Positions 34,764 to 46,454 of a stretch of 64,000 nucleotides of DNA are shown here, piece by piece (position 1 is the first letter of the stretch; every line of letters starts with the position of its first letter). The translations under genes and the position numbers were made by a program. The notes under the pieces are model-generated. The model did not search any database. It was given only the letters and a program-made list of their open reading frames with translations, and was not told the DNA's origin. The DNA comes from Adenophora triphylla var. japonica (Eukaryota > Streptophyta > Magnoliopsida > Asterales > Campanulaceae): positions 62,001 to 126,000 of the forward strand of contig JAFEMH010002082.1 in assembly GCA_022495995.1 (NCBI GenBank), given 5' to 3'.

Positions 34764-37700
34764 CTAAACTAAAGGAGTTTGGTCCTTGGGGTCCTCGGTG
34801 GCCGCACTCCCTGTGCCCGCTTCTGAGGCCAGGATTGGAGAAGGAAGACTATTCACCAGCAAGTCCGTGATAGGATCAGATGAAGGCTCAGCAGAGACCA
34901 GAGTGGGGGCTGCCCGCTGGGGGAACAGATCACCTATAGCAGGCCCGTTTGGAAGAACGCGAGCTATGGTATCCCCAAGGGGTATCGGGTTTTCCCCAAA
35001 TCTCAGCTCATCCAGCTCGGCAATGAGGCTAAGGGCAGCCACTTCGGCCACAGGAGGCAAGGAGGCCGCTGCGGCCAGATCCAAGCCCTTGACCTCATCC
35101 TCGGACAGAGGAACTAACGCATGCCCGGTCAGGCACTCCGCGTCAGTAGCAACTATTGAGCCGATCACGGCCAACTGCTGCACGGAGAACTTGCCCATGG
35201 CCGCGAAGTTCCTGATCTGTGTCCGGACCCCGGCCTTGTACTGAGCCAGATTCTCCTCATTCAAAAAATTCTTGAACTCCTCGGAGTTCTTATACTCCTC
35301 CACCGCTTCCTTCCGAGCGGCGAGCAGTATGGCATCCTTCTCCAACTGAAATTACTTAAGGGGGAGCAGCTGATCGGATAGTTCATCAACTTTTGCCTCC
35401 AGGGTGGAGATGGTGGTCTTGGATGCCTCCAACCTTTGGCACAGCTCGGCATTCCTGGGCTCCCACTCTGCCCTCTTTCCCCGGAGTTCATCCCTCTCCC
35501 CCTTAGCTTTTTTCAAGCTCTCCTCCACCTCCATCAACCTCTCCTGAAAACCCTTCAGGTCAGCCTCCTTGGTGGAGAGGGTTTTCTCCTTGGCATCGAG
35601 GAGGGAGTTCAAGGTTCCCACCTTCTCCTGAGCCTGCTCCAACTCGCGGAGCTTGCCCGCCAAGTCTTTTGTGTTGTTTTCTAACTCAGCGGTCAAGCTG
35701 TCGCAGCATTCCCGAAGCCGCATAGCTTTGTTGCCCACCTGCGAGGAAGATAGTCAGAAATATGGTGATGCAAGAAGCTAAGTAAAGAGACAGGCAGAAA
35801 GGTCCCTACCTCGGTGAGGGCAAGCCCAATATCTCCCATCAAGGCTGACGGGTTCTCCTTCTCAGCCACATTCTGATAGAAGTCCGGGGCATAGAGCCTG
35901 TTGATAAGCCCGATCCCCACAACAGAATTGTAGGATGATCGGGCATATAAGTCCACTCCTGTGATGGCGGGCACTTCACCCACCTTCTTCCTCAGTGCCC
36001 ATGTCTCCTCGTGGGTGGCCAAGGAGGCTATGGGATAGGCAGTGGAGCAAATGGTCCCCGTGATGGAGGGAGCAGTGGCAGAACCGGAGGCAAGAACAGT
36101 AGAGCCCCGAACTTGAGTGTCCCCCACTTTCTGGGACTTGGAGGCCCTCTCCCTGTGCGCAAGATCCGCTTCTCTCTCAGTCCTCTTTCGGGGCTCTATA
36201 CTATGCCCGAAAGGAATAGTGCGACCCAAGGTTCTAAAAAGCGCTAGGCGGATGCTAGGCGGCGGAGCCGGGCCTAGCGCCTAGGCGGGGACTAGTCGGG
36301 GACTAATCGGGATTAGTCGGGATTAGTCAGGACCTAGGCGGGGCTTAGAACTAGGCGTTGGAGAGGGGCCTAGCGCCTAGGCGGGGCCTAGGCGCCCTTA
36401 GGCGGGGTCTTTTAGAATAGAGGTGCGACCAGGAAAGGATGCCCGGACAGCATGGGCAGGGGGAGGACTCCTTGGGGGTGGAGGCAGCTCCCCGGTTGTG
36501 GGGATAGATTTGGAGCTGGTCAGAGGCTCCCCAGTCTTCCTGCTAACAATGGGCACAGTTTTATCCTTGCCCGGGAGTCCTCCCATCTCAGTTTGCCTCC
36601 TCAAGGCAGCTTCCCTATTGGCCTTCATGTTCTTGGCCTTCATCTGAGCGGCAGTTGGAGGAGCCATCAGAAGTTATACTCTTCTGGATCTACTCTGGAG
36701 GAAAAGAAAAATGGTTAGAATGCAGTTCGAAAAAATCAAAAGCAAGATAAATTTGCAACAAACTTATAAAGAGTCAGAGACCAATTAGTTCTGGAGGCTC
36801 GCACTCAGCGCCCAGCATGCAGGTCTTACAATCAGCCTCAAATTGATAATACTCGTGCACCCTCCAATCAGGGTCACGGGCGTGGGCTCTATTTCTACTG
36901 CAGGGGCATGTGGGGCGCCCTCCTGCGAGAGCCACCCCGAGTAGATTAATAGGGCTCGGATTCAACGATGGCGCCCACGTCATATACGGGCTCCTCCCAT
37001 TGTCTAGATAGGTGGCCGAGATGTTTCTCTATGGCACGGCGCATACCATCGGCAGAGGTGGGGTTTGGATAACTATTAGCGGCCACCTTTATCGGGACTG
37101 GACTTGAGGGTTTGGAGAAGGGCCAGCCAAACCTAGACTCGATGACCAAGATATCCCTCTGGTTCTATTGGTCAAATTTGTTCGATGGGGGAGAGAATGT
37201 CCGGGTAGAATAGTTCCTAGCCTTCAAGCTCGGGATGCCACGGGCGATGCGGTTCGATAATAAGCGTAAAGCCGGCCGGGGTAGGTTCGCTGACCCGGGA
37301 ATGCGCAAGCCGTTATAAAGGAGATAAGGGCCACGATGGCATTGGGGGTCGGAGTGCATTGGGAGACGGCGGTTGAACTCAAGGAAAAAAATAAAAGAAA
37401 GGGTCCAGAGGCAGCCTCAAGCCATTCTCAAACTGGGCCCCATAGAAAACGCAGGCTCTGTTGTCCTCGCGGACATCTGCTATGGTCTCTTGCCTCAGCT
37501 TGTCTTTCCCCTTTATCTGTACATGACCCAGGGTGCGGACACGGAAGGCATTGCGGTCCACATTGTAAATCTCATAAATTTCCTCCTCCCAGTCAATAGT
37601 GGCCACCTCCTTGGCTTTCTTACCACGGCCACGACCAGGATTCACCCCAGTAGCTGGCCTCTTGCCTTTATTCCAGGCAGGGGCCACAACTATCTCCTCC

Positions 37701-38452
37701 TCGGAGTCAGAGTCCTCAAAGGCATCCACAATCTCCGTGATCTCAGTAGCCTTCTTAGAGGTCCCCGCAGCCCTCCTGTCCTCAACCTCGCGGTCATCCT
37801 CCTCGGTCTCCGAGCTCGTCGAGCCATAGAGACCGGTGGCATCACCGCGGGCAGAAGTTACTTCAGTCTCATTTCCCCCGCCTCCGGTCACCTCAAAGTT
37901 CAGAGGCTCCAGTTCCTCACTGCTACTCAGTTCAATTGGGTTAGCACTAGGGGCCCCGGGCACAACATTGGGAAATATGGTACGCAGGGGCAGAACATCT
38001 AAAGGGTCACTCAGGTCCCCGATGCTCGGTGCCCGCACATCATTCGTTTGATCAGGATCCATTAGTTCACACTTCTCCCAGTCAATTATTTGGCCGGGGA
38101 CACGGATCGCTCTCCTCACAAGTTCAACGGCGTTCAAAGCCTGATCTCTCTCGTGGGAAAACCTGCACAAAACCCCCATCACAAAATTTCTTAGCCTACT
38201 TGTATCCCCTAACACCAATACGTCACGGTTAAAAATATACTTCCTCTTGGCCTCCCACAACTGGGGTGGGACGAACGGCCCCCAATCTGATTTCTCACAG
38301 AAATACAAAAAACAATGCAGGAACAGCCTTAACCACCCTAGTCCTACCTTCCTAAATATTTCCCCCGTCCGTTTACAAACGGTGAAGGTATCAGGGGTGG
38401 TTCCATCTCCTAACTCTATGGGACGGCGGGGTCCAAATTCACGAGTGGTCAT
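34764..38452 (-). pseudogene. Antisense reading frame (aORF) of the Retand element, multi-exon, broken
   Basis: On the strand opposite to gag-pol, a long frame starts MTTREFGPRRPIELG at 38452 and continues 357 codons with a part (FRKVGLGWLRLFLHCFLYFC near residue 34) that recalls the plant domain called putative gypsy type transposon. Acidic Ser/Glu-rich and basic stretches follow. More frames continue leftwards (37149, 36983, 36667, 36229) to a coiled-coil block (35738-35355, rich in Glu, Lys and Leu) and an Ala-rich C-terminus ending near 34764. Intron borders can be seen, for example LTE then GTAGGG at about 35812 and CTCGCAG near 35740. It is disabled by a frameshift near 37380, a hAT MITE at 36227-36422 and a TAA near 35354. 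Antisense frames at this place are known in Retand-group elements; their role is unknown. Confidence 0.75.
36227..36422. mobile_element. hAT-type MITE inserted in the aORF, 196 bp, GC-rich foldback
   Basis: The ends CAAGGTTCTAAAAAGCGC and TTTTAGAATAGAG are imperfect inverted copies, flanked by the 8-bp duplication GTGCGACC at 36219-36226 and 36423-36430. The inside is made of CTAGGCG and ACTAGTCGGG repeats that fold on themselves (GCGCCTAGGCGG). An 8-bp duplication and a CAAGGTT end fit hAT. Without it and one duplication copy the aORF would be continuous here, so it came after that frame was fixed. Confidence 0.8.
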
Positions 38453-39042
38453 TGTTCAAAACCCAGAAAAGGAAAACAGAAAGAGATGAAGAAGAAACAC
38501 CCCAACAATTACTTACGAAGAAAATCTGGAGGGTTGGATTCGAAGAACACAAGCACGGAATTCGCAGCAAAAATTCTCTCTCTAAAGCTCTTTGAAGGTT
38601 TGAAGACGGTAAAAAGGGTTTGAGGTTTAAGGGTTTGGTATTTATAAGGCCTACCTATACGGGTTAACCCGTTTAACCCGTATTAATTAGCCCACAAACC
38701 GTTCCTCGAACCCTGAACCGTCTCCAACGTTTGAAAATTCGAAAAATCCGCCGGTTAGCATTTATTACCCCTCTTAGATGATTGACACGTACCCCACATG
38801 CGTACCACGCCCCGTCTTTTCATCTGCCAAGGGGCCTACTTGTTAACCGGGAGGCACAGCATGCAAGGGGCCACGTGTCTCTCACTGGTGCCTCCCGAAC
38901 GTTCCCATAAGCCCATGAGGCAAAGCAACAACCAACAAAAACGCCAACACTGGTGCTCGCCAAAGCAGCGGTCTAATCCAACTGAGCTTCTAGTAGCTCC
39001 TCACTCAGACCATAAATAATCACACTTGGAGCTAGGGGCCAT
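38453..39042. other. Region upstream of the aORF and before the 3' LTR
   Basis: No frame is conserved on the plus strand. For the antisense frame it would be the promoter and leader: a TATTTATAAGG on the plus strand at 38639-38649 reads CCTTATAAATA, a good TATA box, about 190 bases before its ATG. The purine-rich GGAGCTAGGGG just before the LTR may be the polypurine tract. Confidence 0.5.
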
Positions 39043-39903
39043 TGATGAGCCCGGATCTGCTGGACCGAGCCCGCGCTCGATCTGGTCCAAGGAACCAGTG
39101 ACGTGGCAGTTCCTAGACCGCTGTGGGGAAGACCGCAGACAGATAGGCCCTTGAGGTCAAGACCGCGTCCCTCCCCGCATTATCCCTATCAAAGACCGCA
39201 GGGATCCTGACCACTGGATCGGTGCCCGCAGGAGGCATGACCGCGTCCTCCGTGCCCACGTCAAATACCTTTGACCGCGGCCACGATATTGACCGCGGGC
39301 TCATGTCTGCCTCCCGGTTATCTCACCTGCCTCCCGGTTAATGTCAAGCCTTACTGAACAAGTTAGCTTACTGGCTCTGACATGCAAGTTGCCGGCTCCC
39401 CCATCACGCATTTAATGCGGCTCAGTCAGGCGCCTACTATTTCATTTAATGCACCAAGCCAGCCACACGGCTCATGTCCCTTTCAGCCATGCCCCTGCAG
39501 CAGTCAATGTTCCCTCCCTGTCAGGGCCAATTAGCTGCGGTCACGTGTAGCTGGTCAAATATCAAAGTGCCCCATAGGGCTGATCTCATTGCTTACATCA
39601 ACAAGCACCACTACATTGCCTATAAATAGAAGACCTTTGTCCCCTTGGGCAACGTAAGTTCCAAATATATTGAGTAAGCCCTATTACTCTAAAAACCCTA
39701 CACACACACACACACCAAGGTATTCAAAGCCTTATTATCTCAGTATTCTTACTCTCACACCCGAGGACCTGAGTTGGAGTAACATCCAACTTTGACCTTA
39801 ACGGTTCTTTTCTGTGTTGTGATTTAGGTACAATCAGTCCACTAAATATATCAAGCCAGATATCCTTGAACCGCTCCTGACCCTGAAAAGCTTGACGTCA
39901 TCA
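39043..39903 (+). mobile_element. 3' LTR of the Retand element
   Basis: 861 bases, starting TGATGAGCCCGGATC and ending GACGTCATCA, followed by the target duplication GCACA at 39904-39908. It is closer to the 53838 LTR than the element's own 5' LTR is in several places (for example GGTCAAGACCGCG). Confidence 0.9.
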
Positions 39904-40456
39904 GCACATATCCATGACGACAAAGACACAAGAACATATTCATCAAAGCCCTCCGTCAGTTTGCACGCTACCATACATCGATCATCTTCTTCTTCTCTGT
40001 CCTGCAACACTAATCACTTGCGATCTCTCCATGACATCGCCACTCCCTCTCCAGCCTAGATTTTGGTCGAGACTGTAACATAGCAAGCTTGGTAAAGATT
40101 GTCGGAGTAGTCATATCATACGGTGTTGGTGAAGAGTGAGAGGAGGGGGAAGGAGATGGGAGAGGAGGCGGATACAATGGTGGAGCTACCTGAGAAGAAA
40201 AGAGGCGAAGGGAAGGGCTCACTTAGGGAAATGTATATTCTTCTTAATCGACATGACAAAGAAAATTAAAGTAGCATACCCTCTTTAACAATTTTGTAAT
40301 TTTTTCTTTTGGGTGGGACTTAGAGAAATAAGTCATTCAGTTTACCAAATGTTGGTTAATTCCACTGCACACCCGTTATGTTTGGTTAAATATTAGAGTT
40401 CAATCTTATGGATTTATATTTGAAAATGAAATTTTGAACAACAATAATGATCATTA
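39904..40456. other. Intergenic DNA right of the Retand element
   Basis: No gene recognised. GA-rich and TC-rich runs lie at 39985-40000 and 40136-40170. It would have been continuous with 26782 before the insertion. Confidence 0.35.
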
Positions 40457-41244
40457 GAGCATCTCCAACAGAGCTTCAAAAAAGCTCACTTTTGCACCAA
40501 TTTAGCACAAGAATCTCCTCCAACAGCTGCGCACGCAATCTTCAACGCCATTTTGAAAAGGCCGTTTCCTTGCGTCAAATTTGCCCCTCCCTTTTTTTAA
40601 TCTTTTGTGAAATTAATATTGTATACTTCTTTCTCCCTTCATGCTTTTAATCTTTGTGAAATTAAATTTTTAACAAATTAATTTTGAATAAATTTTGTAC
40701 ATTTATTTTGAGATGGAGATAGTATATATTATTTAATTTAATATTTGCATTTTTTTTTAAAGTTAATTGCATCATTAATTTTAAAAATAAAATTTCAAAA
40801 CTTCAAAATATGTTGACAAAAATTTATAACAAAATTTAATAAGACAAACTCACATCCATATAAAACATATTACAATACAAATAAAAAAATACATATGCAA
40901 AACAAAAATACAAAATACAAATACAAATAAAAATAACACGTACATATAATTATTTTTAGTAGTCTGATAGATTGTTATCAGATGGTCCAATATTTTGAAA
41001 GTAGCCTCCAAACATATCTGTATTGTTTGAACTTTGTAAGTTATGTTGCTAACCCTTTTCTGCATAATCCGTGACCGTTCACTTTCAATATACGCTCGTA
41101 CAACTGAGTCCATAACAGTGTTGATGTCTGTCATCATTATTTTATGTTCACATCACATTTCCCTTATTTCATTTTTCCTTTTTATCACTTCCACCATTTC
41201 ATCGGTTTTAATTGTTAGTGAATCGATAGTGAACAGACTAAAAG
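40457..41244 (-). mobile_element. PIF/Harbinger element remnant
   Basis: The left end GAGCATCTCCAACAGAGC follows TTA at 40454-40456, the usual PIF/Harbinger pattern. The right end is missing, probably cut off by the gypsy LTR at 41245. The inside keeps a piece of the accessory protein on the minus strand (40956-41165). Confidence 0.55.
40956..41165 (-). pseudogene. C-terminal piece of a Harbinger-type Myb/NAM-associated accessory protein
   Basis: On the minus strand the frame reads IMMTDINTVMDSVVRAYIES then ERSRIMQKR, much like the NAM-associated C-terminal domain found in plant Harbinger ORF1 proteins. After a one-base shift it continues DMFGGYFQNIGPSDNNLSDY and stops at 40956-40958, as those proteins do. 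A TGA interrupts it upstream near 41150. No transposase is present. Confidence 0.5.
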
Positions 41245-42503
41245 TGTCGAGCTGGGCCCAGCGAGTAAAGCCCAATCCTCAACATATTATTATCACTATG
41301 TTCTCAGTGTGCTAGGCCCAATTAGTACTAGGCTCAAGGCCCATCATCATGATCAGTCGACTTAAGCTCATTGTCCGACCTACGAGGTTCCGACCTAGCT
41401 TGGTCCGACTCTACGATCAATATGTTATTCGGGTACGATCCAGCCCTACCCATCAGTCAGGTCGGCCTATACCCAACAGGCGACCTCGACTTACCCGGTT
41501 ACGTCGACCTACAGAGTTTTGGCGTACTTACAATTCTTAGCGTGACGAGACTCCCTACAAATCAGGAGTTATATATGGATAAGATCTCTATCACGAATCT
41601 ATTCCACTAATTAAGGGATTTCATACAATCCTACCACAAATACAACTCTCATCAACAACTATAAATATAAGATAACGTCAACCGTTTCAAGGTAATTGCT
41701 TTTTATTATATTGAATACATATTATTCTCTATAATATTTAGCTCTCATACACCATACTTACTCTCACGCCCGAGGGTCTTCGCCGGAGACCATTCCGGCT
41801 AGTCGTGGGTTCCGTGTTTCAGGTCAAGGAGCCAAGTGAACAGTCCTGCCACATGGACGGAGATTGATAAGCACGTTTCGTGCAGTATCAGTTTGGTTCC
41901 ATTGCCGGGAAGCGTGCATTCTTGACCTCGAAAGCTTTTTCAACCCACAACCATAGTGACTACAGACGGACATGTTTCTGATGCCTCGGACGAACCCAAC
42001 AAGGGAAATACTAATACTAATGCCAACGCTAATACTGGGAACAGTGTAGCTGATGGCAGAGGTTTGCTAGATGGAAGGAGGGAAAAATGACCTATGGTCG
42101 AGCAGGAAACGCAACCTCCTCCAAAGCGTCAAATGGGGCGAATGGCTGCAGGCGACAAGGTAGGTCCCTCAACCAACCCCCTTAGAAAAAAGGAGATGCT
42201 ATTGGAGCGAGCTCAAATTCTGGCGGAGCTGATAGAAATGGAGGAAGAGTCAGAGCAGGCCGACAGAAGGTCAGAGAGGGAAGCCCCCTCCCAGGTTTCC
42301 AACAGGCAGCCCGAAAGAAGTGTTAGGCAAGGCGGAAGTGCCCAACAGAATGGTGATCGACAGATTGTGCCTCTTATTCGAACCCACATACCAGTTCCAC
42401 CAGACGACATGAGGAGTCATCTCAACACAAACAGAGAGCAGCCCGAAAGAAGTGTTAGGCAAGGCGGAAGTGCCCAACAGAAGTGTTAGGCAAGGCGGAA
42501 GAT
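41245..42503 (+). mobile_element. Truncated Tat-type Ty3-gypsy element: LTR, primer site and gag start
   Basis: The LTR is about 41245-41890 (TGTCGAGCTGGGCCC to GCAGTATCA), followed by a primer site that contains TGGTTCCATTGCCGGGA (41894-41910), the same as in the Retand copies. A gag fragment begins near 41950 and breaks off at about 42503, where minus-strand copia sequence starts. The rest of the element is absent. Confidence 0.7.
41955..42489 (+). pseudogene. gypsy gag fragment with a duplicated segment
   Basis: The frame reads VTTDGHVSDASDEPNKGN near 41960, has one TGA at about 42088, then MVEQETQPPPKRQMGRMAAG from 42094 and a helix-forming Glu-rich part (ERAQILAELIEMEEE). The segment QPERSVRQGGSAQQ occurs at 42307-42348 and again at 42439-42480, and a third partial copy of the DNA follows at 42484. 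It ends at TAG (42487-42489). This is the disordered N-terminal part of gag only; no core or zinc knuckle is left. Confidence 0.65.
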
Positions 42504-42509
42504 CCATGT

Positions 42510-44275
42510 ATTATTTTTCATAATAGAACTAATCTCATCATCGATTGCTTCTTACCAAAAACCAGCATCCCGGGATTTTATTGCTTCATCATAGGTTCTT
42601 GGATCCTCCTCTATACTATAACAGTAAGAGTATTGAGATTCAATTTGATCTCTTGATCCCATAACTAAATATAGTTGAAAATCAGAACCATATGATTTAG
42701 CTTTCCCTGCTCTTTTACTTTTACGAGGTTCGAGTGTCTCACTTGGTACCTCAATCAAATGATCATTCATTTGAGATTCAGCCGAAATACTTATCAATTC
42801 TTAACTTAATGGTGAATCAATATTCAACCAAAGCAAGTAGATCCGCATACTCACAACACATTATTAAATGCGTGGCTATGCATTTGAACAAACTCACAAC
42901 GCATCTAATGATGGTGGCTATGTTCAAAATGGGATAATCTTACATTAAGAATTAAAAGCCTTTTGAAATATTACATTTTCCACCGAGCATGCCATTATGA
43001 AGAATTGATAACAACAGAAGAAGTCATATAAACAGAACTAGGAATTTTATTTAAATTCAACATAAACATCCCATTATTATAATAACCAAATCCTACAAAT
43101 ACACCAGACTTCGATAAGATATACTTATCGAATTCATACACTTGTTTGTATCCACACTTGTTCAAGACAGGACCAGAAATTAAATTCTAACGAAGTTTTG
43201 GTACATACAATACATTAAACAAAGAAATAGTTTTTCCCGAACTGAATTCAAACACCACACTTCTTTTCCTTGAATAGGAGCGGAATGATCATCACCCATG
43301 TAAAGAACAGATCCGTCTTCCATTGGTTCATATGTCTTAAACCAACGACGATCTTTACAAACATGAGTTGTGGCACCGGAATCAATCCACCACGCAATAG
43401 CATCATCCTTGGTCTTCAGAATGGTCCTTAGACCCCTTTCCCGAACCACTTGTGCTTGCGCCATTCTTGTTGTTCCCAACATGAGAATCCTTCTTAAAGT
43501 GACCAGTTTTGCCACACTTTCAACATGCCAATTTAGGCTTCTTTTTGAAACCAGAACCATTGTCATTAAAACTACGTTTCTTTCCTTTTTTTTTATTGTT
43601 TTCACCCTCATCAATCATATTGATCGAGGGTCCAGCAACTTCCTTTCCTTTGCCTTTGTCATCCTCTTGCGCCCTAAGAGATTCCTCTATGCGCAAGTGA
43701 CTACCAAGTTGAACCAAAGACAGATCGTCTTTACCATGTTTCAAAGTGTGTTTGAAATCCTTCCGGGAGGGAGGCAACTTATCAATCACACTTGAAACCG
43801 ATATTGACTCATCCATCTTCAACCCATGTTGTGTATATTGTCCAAGAATTCTAAGGAGTTCATTGAACTGTTCCATGACAGGTCTTGAATCGACCATCTT
43901 GTAATTATTAAAATTACTCACAAGGAACTTCTTACTAGAAGCATCCTCTGCCATGTACTTGGATTCAAGAGAATCCCATAACTCTTTAGCAGATTCCTCA
44001 TTTTGATAAATGTCAAAGAGAGAATCAGACATACCGTTTAATATGTGTTCTCTGCAGATGTAGTCGTCGTTCTCCCACTTTGATCTACGTCTGATTGCTT
44101 CCAAGTTGTCATCTTCAAGCAATTCTGGAATAGGGGTAGATAGAACATACACCACTTTTAACGTTGTTAAAAGGAAGTGCATCTTCTTCTGCCAACGCCT
44201 GAAGTCTTGTCCTTCAAATTTGTCTAGCTTTCCAAACTTATTCGTCATCTCCTTCAAAGTACTTCCACCAGCCAT
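42510..44275 (-). pseudogene. gag and partial pol of the truncated copia copy
   Basis: Gag starts at ATG 44275 (MAGGSTLKEMTNKFGKLDKF) and is open to about 43520, with the copia gag core LWDSLESKYMAEDASSKKF. The zinc-knuckle region is shifted. A protease part (WWIDSGATTHVCKDR near 43390) and the prelude to integrase up to NSSSLWHAR near 42990 follow in changed frames. Then about 170 bases of unrelated sequence (42790-42955) replace the integrase, and a short block (SRDQIESQYSYCYSIEEDPR near 42620-42660) marks the start of RT. It cannot encode a working polyprotein. Confidence 0.85.
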
Positions 44276-44659
44276 GAGTATCACCAAATACTTTATTCGT
44301 TTGTAGGGGAAATATAGGATCTTGATCTTGATACTGAGGCCGGATATGTGATTGAATCGTGTATAATTCACTTTCCGAATAAAGTATTTCGACCCTTAAT
44401 CCTGGGTTACACAAAATCTTTATTGGGATAAGACAATCACGCAATTTGTTTTCTAGGCAAAGAGAACAAATTAAAAACTTGAGAATTGTTTTGCTTTCGT
44501 TATTGTTGTATCACTTGTGTTTTCCATTTGTTTTACAACTGAGATCAATCTCTGTATATATACAGATGGAGAGGTATCAGATAAAGGGTACAATCAAAAG
44601 ACATGACTTTAGCCAAGCAATGTGTCTTTTCATTTTGAACTGGCACCTGTTCAGGAACT

Positions 44660-44872
44660 GCTCGGCCGAGTCAAGGGACTCGCTCGGCCGAGCAAAGATG
44701 TCCCAAGACAATTTGCCCAACTGCACGGCCGTGTCCTTTTGAACTGCACGGCCGTGTTGTTCATACTGCTCGGCCGAGCAAGGCATATGCCTCGACCGAG
44801 CAAGACTCTCCAGAAACTTGGACAATCTGCTATGCTCTGCTCGGCCGAGTCAAGGACTCTGCTCGGCCGAGC
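44660..44872. repeat. Palindrome cluster CTCGGCCGAG/CACGGCCGTG in the truncated copia LTR
   Basis: The LTR holds about six copies of CTCGGCCGAG (full form GCTCGGCCGAGC) and two of CACGGCCGTG or CACGGCCGTGT, all centred on CGGCCG. A variant GCTCGGTCGAGG (minus strand) lies near 44800. See also 45892-46099 and 51152-51362. Confidence 0.9.
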
Positions 44873-45055
44873 ACATCAGCAAAATGTGATACCCTTTAAC
44901 CTTTACCTTTTATCGAGGTTGATTTCGTTTTAGCTCAAACGAGTGTGTACTCCACACTTTCCCTTACTCGTATCCGAGTCTAATACGAATCACATTGATC
45001 TCTTAGTAAATCATCATTACAATAAAATAAGTTGATGACACTAAAATCACCAACA

Positions 45056-45709
45056 GTATTTTACTATTAGGCACTCTAAAATACTATGCTAGTATATACT
45101 GATAGAGAAAGGTAGGTGAAGACTAGAGTCTAGCTACATTAAATTTGAAATTATTACATTCATCATGACGAGTATATTAATATTTCAAAATTGTATCAAT
45201 ACAAAGTTCTTATTTAGATTCATTTTTGTTGAAAATAATTAACTATATGTATATCATCTAATTAACAACATTTGTTGAAATGTGAAAGACTTATACCCAT
45301 TAAATTAATTAAGATAATCACATACACTAATTGCTTTTTTTAATGAATAAAATATAAATGTAAGTACATTATAAATTATGTTAAAAAAGAGTATGCCATT
45401 TCTTCATTATTATATACTTATAGACAATAAGCTTGTAACCCTATTTGAGGAATTAGAATGATTTGTCTTCTTTAAGAATGCTTTTGTAACGATTTTTGAA
45501 GGAGGAATCAAAATATTTTACTAGTATTGAAAATGCAACAAGTACATAGGTATATATGGAATTATGGATTTCTCATTTCTACTATTATCGAAATTAATTG
45601 TGTCATCTTAGTTCAATCAACTATAAATACAAGAAAAGCAAATTTTTATGACGATGACAACACTAATTCAAATTATGATTATCATAATATGGGAATAAAA
45701 TCAAGAAAA
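45056..45709. other. AT-rich spacer between two head-to-head copia LTRs
   Basis: 654 bases with no conserved frame. The right target duplication arm GAAAA is at 45705-45709. The short frame at 45527-45718 runs into the LTR and is not supported. Confidence 0.45.
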
Positions 45710-46454
45710 TGTTGGTGATTTTAGTGTCATCAACTTGTTTTATTGTAATGATGATTTACTAGAGATCAATGTGATTCGTATTAGACTCGGATACGAGTAA
45801 GGAAAAGTGTGGAGTACACACTCGTTTGAGCTAAAACGAAGTCAACCTCGATAAAGAAGTAAAAGTTAAAGGGTAACACATTTTGCTGATGTGCTCGGCC
45901 GAGCAGAGTTCTTGACTCGGCCGAGCGAGCTTAGCGATTGGCCAAGCTTTGCGAGTGTCATGCTCGGCCGAGGCATGTGCCTTGCTCGGCCGAGCAAGAT
46001 AACAACACGGCCGTGCAGCTTTAAATGACACGGCCGTGCGGCTGGCGTGAATTTCACTAGACATGTGTGCTCGCCGAGCGAGTCCCGACTCGGCCGAGCA
46101 GCTTCGAACAGTGCCTTTTCAAATTGAAAAGACACATTGCTTGGCTAAAGTCATGTCTTTTAATTGTACCCTTTAACTAATACCTCTCCATCTGTATATA
46201 TACAGAGATTGATCTCAGTTGTACATATATGAAAAACACAAGTGATACAACAATAACAAAAGCAACACAATTCTCAAGTTTTGATTTGTTCTCTTTGCCT
46301 AGAAAACAAATTGCGTGATTGTCTTATCCCAATAAAGATTTTGTGTAACCCAGGCATTAAGGGTCGAAATACTTTATTCGGAAAGTGGATTATACACGAT
46401 TCAATCACTTATCCGGCCTTAGTATCAAGATCAAGACCCCATATTTCCCCTACA
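45710..46454 (+). mobile_element. 5' LTR of the complete copia element
   Basis: It holds the palindrome cluster at 45892-46099, then the TATA box 46195-46202 inside CTGTATATATACAG. Only 26 bases separate its end from the gag ATG at 46481. It mirrors the 44302-45055 LTR. Confidence 0.93.
45892..46099. repeat. Palindrome cluster CTCGGCCGAG/CACGGCCGTG, 5' LTR copy
   Basis: Four intact CTCGGCCGAG and two intact CACGGCCGTG are seen, along with decayed copies such as CTCGCCGAGC near 46069. The cluster ends about 95 bases before the TATA box, where an enhancer would be expected. Confidence 0.9.

Larger units (their letters stand above)
26788..39903 (+). mobile_element. Tat/Retand-type Ty3-gypsy retrotransposon, 13.1 kb, two LTRs
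   Basis: The element runs from TGATGAGCCCGGATC at 26788 to GACGTCATCA at 39903 and is flanked by GCACA at 26783-26787 and 39904-39908. In order it has a 5' LTR, a primer-binding site, gag, protease, reverse transcriptase, RNase H, integrase, then antisense reading frames and a 3' LTR. Length, pol order and the antisense block fit the Tat lineage, Retand group. It is much richer in GC than the DNA around it. Gag-pol is broken by many stops and frameshifts, so it is dead, and the LTRs differ clearly, so it is not a recent insertion unless base errors inflate the count. Confidence 0.9.
42505..45055 (-). mobile_element. Truncated copia element, minus strand, head to head with the next copy
   Basis: The 5' LTR is 45055-44302 (TGTTGGTGATTTTAG to CCCCTACA), followed by gag and part of pol reading left. 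It shares its LTR and coding sequence with the complete copy at 45710-51718. It ends abruptly near 42505 within the reverse-transcriptase start and lacks most of integrase. Confidence 0.9.

Noticed and set aside
37373..38002. 209-codon plus-strand frame
   Set aside because: It is the shadow of the antisense aORF, whose amino-acid make-up is far more protein-like.
45527..45718. 63-codon frame in the spacer between copia LTRs
   Set aside because: It runs into the LTR and has no recognisable feature.
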